From contig NZ_LWBL02000016.1 in NCBI RefSeq assembly GCF_001644195.2, positions 1-64,000 on the forward strand: a DNA stretch of 64,000 nt, written 5' to 3'. The notes beneath the pieces were generated by a model, which was not told the origin of the DNA, did no database searches, and saw only the letters and a program-made list of their open reading frames with translations. A program made the position numbers and the translations under genes. Position 1 is the stretch's first letter; every line of letters begins with the position of its first letter. Source of the DNA: Bacillus marinisedimentorum. GTDB taxonomy: Bacteria > Bacillota > Bacilli > Bacillales > Bacillaceae_O. Shown here in pieces: positions 59,606 to 64,000 of the stretch.

Positions 59606-60433
59606 ATGGAGCTCTGGTATACGGAAAAGCAAACCGAGAAATTCGGGATTACAGCGAAGATCAGGCAAACTTTACATACGGAACAGACCGATTTTCAAAA
59701 GCTTGATATGATTGAGACGGAAGAGTGGGGCAACATGCTTGTCCTTGACGGCATGGTCATGACGACCCAGCGTGATGAATTCGTTTATCATGAGATGGTA
59801 GCGCACGTGCCGCTTTTCACCCACCCAGATCCGAAGCACGTTCTTGTTGTGGGCGGCGGGGACGGCGGCGTCATCCGCGAAGTGCTCAAGCATAAGAGTG
59901 TTGAAAAAGCGACCCTGGTGGAAATCGACGGCAAGGTGATCGAGTATTCGAAAAAATACTTGCCCGAAATTGCAGGAGAGCTTGAGAATGAGCGCGTTGA
60001 GGTGAAAGTCGATGACGGCTTCATGCATATTGCGACAAGTGAAAATGCGTACGATGTCATCATGGTCGATTCGACGGAACCGGTCGGGCCTGCCGCAAAG
60101 CTCTTTGAAAAAGGATTTTACGAGGGAATCTCAAAAGCGCTGAAGGAAGACGGCATATTTGTCGCGCAGACTGATAACCCGTGGTTCAAAGCGGACTTGA
60201 TCCGCCAGGTGTACAGCGATGTCAAAGAAATATTCCCGGTAACACGACTCTATACGGCCAACATCCCGACATATCCGAGCGGCCTGTGGACATTCACGAT
60301 CGGCTCGAAAAAGCACGATCCGCTTAAAGTCCCGGAAAGCCGTTTCGATGACTTTGAAACGAAATACTATACGAAAGAACTTCATAACGCGGCTTTTGCG
60401 CTGCCGAAGTTTGTAAAAGATTTGACGGAATAA
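59606..60433 (+). CDS. speE: Spermidine synthase
   Basis: This 275-residue enzyme transfers the aminopropyl group of decarboxylated S-adenosylmethionine to putrescine. [14 protein letters not shown] is the nucleotide-binding motif, [14 protein letters not shown] holds the catalytic Asp region, and [15 protein letters not shown] is the putrescine-side signature. AAAGGGTG precedes the ATG. Agmatinase follows, so the two steps from agmatine to spermidine are together. Confidence 0.95.
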   Translation: MELWYTEKQTEKFGITAKIRQTLHTEQTDFQKLDMIETEEWGNMLVLDGMVMTTQRDEFVYHEMVAHVPLFTHPDPKHVLVVGGGDGGVIREVLKHKSVEKATLVEIDGKVIEYSKKYLPEIAGELENERVEVKVDDGFMHIATSENAYDVIMVDSTEPVGPAAKLFEKGFYEGISKALKEDGIFVAQTDNPWFKADLIRQVYSDVKEIFPVTRLYTANIPTYPSGLWTFTIGSKKHDPLKVPESRFDDFETKYYTKELHNAAFALPKFVKDLTE

Positions 60434-60451
60434 CGATTCGCGCAGGCGGAT

Positions 60452-60494
60452 CGAATGAGAGCAGCTTGCTGAATCCGGCGGGCTGCTTTTTAAA
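60452..60494 (+). terminator. Hairpin with T-run between speE and speB
   Basis: GAGAGCAGC and GCTGCTTTTT can pair around a 20-base loop. It could reduce transcription into speB. Confidence 0.5.
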
Positions 60495-60529
60495 GGAGTT
60501 TACATCCGGATGAAAAGGAGGAAAAAATA

Positions 60530-61408
60530 ATGCGCTTTGACGAAGCATACAGCGGCAATGTGTTTATTGCCAGCAACCCGAATTACGATGAAAGTGAAGC
60601 GGTTCTGTACGGCATGCCGATGGACTGGACGGTCAGTTTCCGGCCCGGGTCCCGTTTCGGCCCGGCCCGTATCCGCGAGGTCTCGCTCGGGCTTGAGGAG
60701 TACAGCCCGTATATTGACCGCCATCTTGAGGAAGTGAACTATTTTGACGCCGGGGATATTCCGCTGCCATTCGGCAACCCGGCCCGCAGCATCGAGATGA
60801 TTGAGGAATATGTGGATGGTCTTCTGGATGCCGGGAAGTTCCCGCTCGGCATGGGCGGCGAACACCTCGTATCGTGGCCGATATTCAAATCGTTCCATAA
60901 AAAATATGAAAATTTCGCCATCATTCATATCGATGCCCACGCCGACTTGCGCGAGGAGTACGAAGGCGAGCCGCTTTCCCATTCCACGCCGATCCGTAAA
61001 GCCTGTGAACTGATCGGACCGGAAAACGTCTATTCGTTCGGCATCCGCTCCGGCATGCAGGAAGAATTCCAGTATGCGAAAGATTCCGGTATGTTCATGG
61101 CAAAGTTTGATGTTGCGGAGCCGCTGAAAGAAGTGCTGCCAAAGCTCGCCGGCCGCAATGTCTATGTTACGATCGACATTGACGTGCTGGATCCGGCTCA
61201 CGCACCCGGCACGGGAACGGCGGAAGCGGGCGGCATCACATCGAAGGAGCTGCTCGAAGCCATCACGATGATTTCCAATTCGGATGTCAACGTAGTCGGA
61301 GCTGACCTGGTCGAGGTCGCACCCGCTTATGACCCGAGTGAACAGACGCAAATCGCCGCGAGTAAATTCATCCGCGAAATGCTGCTAGGCTGGGTGAAGA
61401 AAAAATAA
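60530..61408 (+). CDS. speB: Agmatinase
   Basis: This 292-residue ureohydrolase splits agmatine to putrescine and urea. Mn2+ ligands are visible in GGEHLVSWP, HIDAHADLREEYEG and TIDIDVLDPAHAPGTG. AAGGAGGAAAAAATA precedes the ATG. It follows speE by about 96 bp, as in B. subtilis. Confidence 0.95.
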   Translation: MRFDEAYSGNVFIASNPNYDESEAVLYGMPMDWTVSFRPGSRFGPARIREVSLGLEEYSPYIDRHLEEVNYFDAGDIPLPFGNPARSIEMIEEYVDGLLDAGKFPLGMGGEHLVSWPIFKSFHKKYENFAIIHIDAHADLREEYEGEPLSHSTPIRKACELIGPENVYSFGIRSGMQEEFQYAKDSGMFMAKFDVAEPLKEVLPKLAGRNVYVTIDIDVLDPAHAPGTGTAEAGGITSKELLEAITMISNSDVNVVGADLVEVAPAYDPSEQTQIAASKFIREMLLGWVKKK

Positions 61409-61415
61409 GATGGTG

Positions 61416-61449
61416 CAAGCTGCCGGTGATGTTTCCGGCAGCTTTTTTG
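61416..61449 (+). terminator. Terminator after speB
   Basis: AAGCTGCCGG and CCGGCAGCTT pair, followed by TTTTGG. Confidence 0.85.
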
Positions 61450-61469
61450 GTTGTTGAGGAAATTATAAA

Positions 61470-61640
61470 ATTTTTGCGTTGTGGATAAAAAGCGAGAAGG
61501 GAGTCATCCAGCTCCAGGCGCCAGCGGCTACCGTCATAAGCGGTGATCCCCTCCGGGAGGAAAGAGCACCTCCCTGCGGGTACCTCCGCTTATGCGTACG
61601 CCGCTAAGCGGGCGCCTTCCGCTTTAGTTCTGTGCGGCGT
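61470..61640. repeat. GC-rich cassette family B, long copy
   Basis: It shares GTGGATAAAAAGC, CCAGCTCCAGGCGCCAGCGG and GTCATAAGC with 10826-10935, then adds CCCCTCCGGGAGG and GCGGGTACCTCCGC hairpins and ends GCGGGCGCCTTCCGCTTT. It again follows a terminator. Nothing else is supported in 61641-61799. Confidence 0.7.
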
Positions 61641-61799
61641 TTGAAGAATCGGCAGTTGGAAACCGGAGTCAGGCGCCCTCGAGCGATATGACTTTATCAG
61701 CATCATTATGGGTAAACATGCGATCAAGTTCCCTGGTTTGAGTTCCTCTTACTAATTCGGGACATCCAATCGCCCGCTCTCCCATACCGCGCTGCCAAA

Positions 61800-61840
61800 G
61801 CACAAAAAAGCACAGGGCATGCTTCCCTGTGCTTTTTCAA
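61800..61840 (-). terminator. Terminator of the symporter gene
   Basis: AAAAAGCACAGGG and CCCTGTGCTTTTT form a stem with T-rich tails in both directions. Confidence 0.85.
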
Positions 61841-61851
61841 TATAGAATGAT

Positions 61852-63051
61852 TTAACCAGCCTTAACAGCATTCTCTTCAATCTGTTCGCCGCTGCGGGCC
61901 GACTGGATTTTGTCAACAAGGCCGGCAATGGCGCCGTCACCTGTCACGTTGCAGGCGGTTCCGAAGCTGTCCTGTGCGAGATAAAGGGCGATCATCAGTG
62001 CGAGCAGGGTGGAGTCGAAGGCGAGCATCGATTCCATGATACCGAGAGCGGCCATGACGGCGCCTCCCGGTACACCCGGTGCGGCAATCATGGTGACGCC
62101 GAGCATCAGAATGAACGGCAACATCGTCGTAAATGACGCTTCCATGCCATTCAGCATCATGACAGCCATCGCAGTGCTGACAAGTGTGATGGTGCTGCCG
62201 GATAAATGGATCGTCGCAGACAGCGGAACGACAAAGTCCACCACTTTTTCACTGAAGTTATTTTTCTTCGCCTGGCGCAGCGTAACCGGAATGGTGGCTG
62301 CTGACGACTGGGTGCCGAGTGCTGTAAAATATGCCGGCAGCATATTACGGAGCATCTTAAACGGGTTTTTGCCGGAAGCAGTGCCGGTGACGGTGTACTG
62401 CAATATGATCATCAGAACGTGAAGGGCGATGACAACAGCGAATACCTTTATAAAAACACTCAAGATTTCTGCTGCAGCGCCGCCGTAAGTCATGTTGGCG
62501 AAAATACCAAGAATATGAATAGGAAGCAATGGAATAATGACAGATGCAATTAATTTTTCAATGATATCACGGAATTCATTCATCGTGTTTTGAAGGGTAT
62601 CCCCTTTAATGGCCGCCATGCCGAGGCCGATTGTGAATGCAAGCAGAAGTGCAGTCATGACGCCCATGACCGGCGGCATGTCAACTGTAAAATATGCCTG
62701 GGCCAGTACTTCTTCCGGGTTTTCCATCGTCCGGGCAAATGACCCTTCTTCAAGCATGTGCGGGAACAGGATTGTTGCGGCTGTAAAGGCAAGCAAACCT
62801 GCTGTGACTGTTGAACCATACGCGATGCCGGCGGTCATGCCGAGCATTTTTTCCGCACCTTTGCCAAGCTGGCCGATGCCTGGAGCAATGAACCCAATAA
62901 TGATAAGCGGGATCACAAAACCAAGGAAATTTCCGAACAGGCCGTTGAACGTTGCCAGTCCGCGGATCATCCATTCAGGTGAGATGGAGCCGATTGCAAT
63001 ACCTACTGCGATAGCTACTAGAACTCTGGGTAACAGGCCGAAAGATTTCAT
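61852..63051 (-). CDS. DAACS-family dicarboxylate/amino acid:cation symporter
   Basis: This 399-residue protein has eight membrane helices plus re-entrant loops. TQSSAATIPVTLRQAKKN is the serine-rich re-entrant loop, and LVSTAMAVMMLNG, FGTACNVTGDGAIAGLVD belong to the C-terminal transport core. Substrates of the family include glutamate, C4-dicarboxylates, serine and cystine; this one cannot be assigned. The ATG at 63051 with AAGGGGGAAATCA upstream is preferred over in-frame codons further upstream. Confidence 0.88.
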   Translation of the reverse strand: MKSFGLLPRVLVAIAVGIAIGSISPEWMIRGLATFNGLFGNFLGFVIPLIIIGFIAPGIGQLGKGAEKMLGMTAGIAYGSTVTAGLLAFTAATILFPHMLEEGSFARTMENPEEVLAQAYFTVDMPPVMGVMTALLLAFTIGLGMAAIKGDTLQNTMNEFRDIIEKLIASVIIPLLPIHILGIFANMTYGGAAAEILSVFIKVFAVVIALHVLMIILQYTVTGTASGKNPFKMLRNMLPAYFTALGTQSSAATIPVTLRQAKKNNFSEKVVDFVVPLSATIHLSGSTITLVSTAMAVMMLNGMEASFTTMLPFILMLGVTMIAAPGVPGGAVMAALGIMESMLAFDSTLLALMIALYLAQDSFGTACNVTGDGAIAGLVDKIQSARSGEQIEENAVKAG

Positions 63052-63271
63052 GTTGATTTCCCCCTTCTGTGTCACTCGTTGTGTGGACAAGTGCCCGCCT
63101 GTATTATACATCGAAAAAATCAATAACTGCCTATATTCCCAATATTCAGTTTAAAAGCGGATGCAAATCCGCCAACTGCTGTTTTTTCGGGGAATTTTCT
63201 GCAATCAATTGCGGTTTGGGCTGATTATCTTTATAATATTAAAGTTAACGACGGTAAAGGACGTGTATACA

Positions 63272-63730
63272 ATGAAGGACGCTTCAAACGCCGTTCCGGT
63301 TACCGTTAGACTGGTTACGGAAATTACGGAACAGCAGCGGAAAGACGAAAAAATCACAATGGAATCCGACGGCTATCTTCATGAAAAAGCCGGCGGCATC
63401 TATTTGACGTATGAAGAAACAATGGAAGGGACCGGTTCGGTCAAAACAATCGTCAAAATGAAAAATGAAGAAGTGACGATACTCCGCTCGGGTGCGGTGT
63501 CGATGCGGCAGCAGTTCCGGCAGGGGGAAGAAACGGCCGGGCATTACAACAGCCCGTACGGACCGATGGAAATGATGACAAAAACCCATCATATTGAATC
63601 AAACTGGCATGAGCAGCCGGCAGAAGGCAAGCTTAAGCTTTACTATCAATTATCGATGCAGGGTGAGAGGATCGGAATCCATCGCCTTACCATCACATTT
63701 CAGGAAAACAAGGAGGGTTCGCAGTCATGA
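63272..63730 (+). CDS. ywiB: YwiB-family (DUF1934) protein
   Basis: This 152-residue beta-barrel protein of the DUF1934/lipocalin-like YwiB family has [20 protein letters not shown] and [10 protein letters not shown] as typical segments. Function is unknown. The ATG at 63272 has AAAGGACG upstream. Its stop overlaps the argS start (ATGA), the same pair as in B. subtilis. Confidence 0.9.
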   Translation: MKDASNAVPVTVRLVTEITEQQRKDEKITMESDGYLHEKAGGIYLTYEETMEGTGSVKTIVKMKNEEVTILRSGAVSMRQQFRQGEETAGHYNSPYGPMEMMTKTHHIESNWHEQPAEGKLKLYYQLSMQGERIGIHRLTITFQENKEGSQS

Positions 63731-64000
63731 ATGTTGTTGAACAGGTGAAAGAGCGTTTGAAAGAAGAAATCAAGCAGGCTGTCCTGAAGGCGAAGCTGGC
63801 TGAAGAAGCCGAAATTCCCGAGGTTGTTCTTGAAACGCCGAAGGAAAAAGCGCATGGCGATTTTGCAACAAATATGGCGATGCAGCTTGCACGAATTGCC
63901 AAAAAAGCCCCCCGTGCCATTGCAGAAGACATTGTCAGCAACTTTGATAAGTCGAAAGCATCTATCGATAAAGTGGAAATTGCCGGCCCGGGCTTCATCA
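63727..64000 (+). CDS. argS: Arginyl-tRNA synthetase, N-terminal part
   Basis: The window holds the first 91 residues, which form the Arg-tRNA synthetase N-terminal additional domain; [20 protein letters not shown] is the usual segment before the catalytic core. The HIGH motif lies beyond the window. Translation is coupled to ywiB by the ATGA overlap. Confidence 0.93.
   Translation, partial: MNVVEQVKERLKEEIKQAVLKAKLAEEAEIPEVVLETPKEKAHGDFATNMAMQLARIAKKAPRAIAEDIVSNFDKSKASIDKVEIAGPGFI

Overview
The window looks like a chromosomal segment of a spore-forming, biofilm-forming member of the Bacillaceae, related to but distinct from Bacillus subtilis. Evidence: endospore genes (cwlJ, gerQ, rsfA, a pbpG-type penicillin-binding protein), a SinI/SinR biofilm switch, TasA/TapA/SipW matrix genes, Gram-positive ribosome binding sites with frequent TTG and GTG starts, and many genes recognisable as B. 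subtilis ywc/ywd/ywf/ywg/ywh/ywi orthologues in a partly conserved order. I saw no rRNA, tRNA, CRISPR array, prophage or intact insertion sequence.

Layout. 0-16 kb is metabolic: RpiR regulator and class III aminotransferase, sucrose-6-phosphate hydrolase, a BCCT osmolyte transporter, ung, an aldo-keto reductase, gnd and zwf of the pentose phosphate pathway with a cyclase-family hydrolase, and an AEC transporter. 15-28 kb holds a TudS-like DUF523/DUF1722 protein, a MarR regulator, ypmRS, a PatA/PatB-like O-acetylation pair, a queF/queuosine-precursor transporter operon under a preQ1 riboswitch, a SEDS-family gene and an AT-rich patch with unrecognised genes. 28-33 kb is a regulatory cluster: a SinR-box gene, sinR, sinI, a second sinI paralogue and a YugO-like potassium channel. 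34-38 kb has ywdI, an SdpR/SdpI pair, ywdK, gerQ and cwlJ.

37.7-46.8 kb is the most striking part: two consecutive matrix-fibre operons. The first encodes TapA, SipW, three TasA/CalY-type proteins and a wall-sorted protein with a TasA-like domain. The second encodes a large protein with three TapA-like modules, a second SipW, a fourth TasA-like protein and a second wall-sorted protein. Both promoters carry 16-bp dyads of the SinR type (GTTCTTT-N2-AAAGAAC). The same dyads lie in front of a gene at 29.7 kb and over the promoter of sinR itself. Both sinI-type antirepressor genes have leaders that match the c-di-GMP-I (GEMM-I) riboswitch. Read together, the window suggests a circuit in which c-di-GMP sets SinI-type antirepressor levels, these set SinR activity, and SinR controls two fibre kits. 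This link is inference from sequence and is the main finding.

46.9-64 kb returns to conserved housekeeping genes: hemQ, pta, lipL, rsfA, ywfO, ywgA, a purine permease, a tautomerase, ywhD, pbpG, speE, speB, a DAACS symporter, ywiB and the start of argS.

Intergenic regions carry several dispersed repeat families: a 21-bp periodic array (two sites), a 52-bp tandem triplet, a palindrome around GCCTGGCAATTGCC (six copies), a short CGACAGGTGCCTGTC element (two copies) and two GC-rich cassettes of 80-200 bp.
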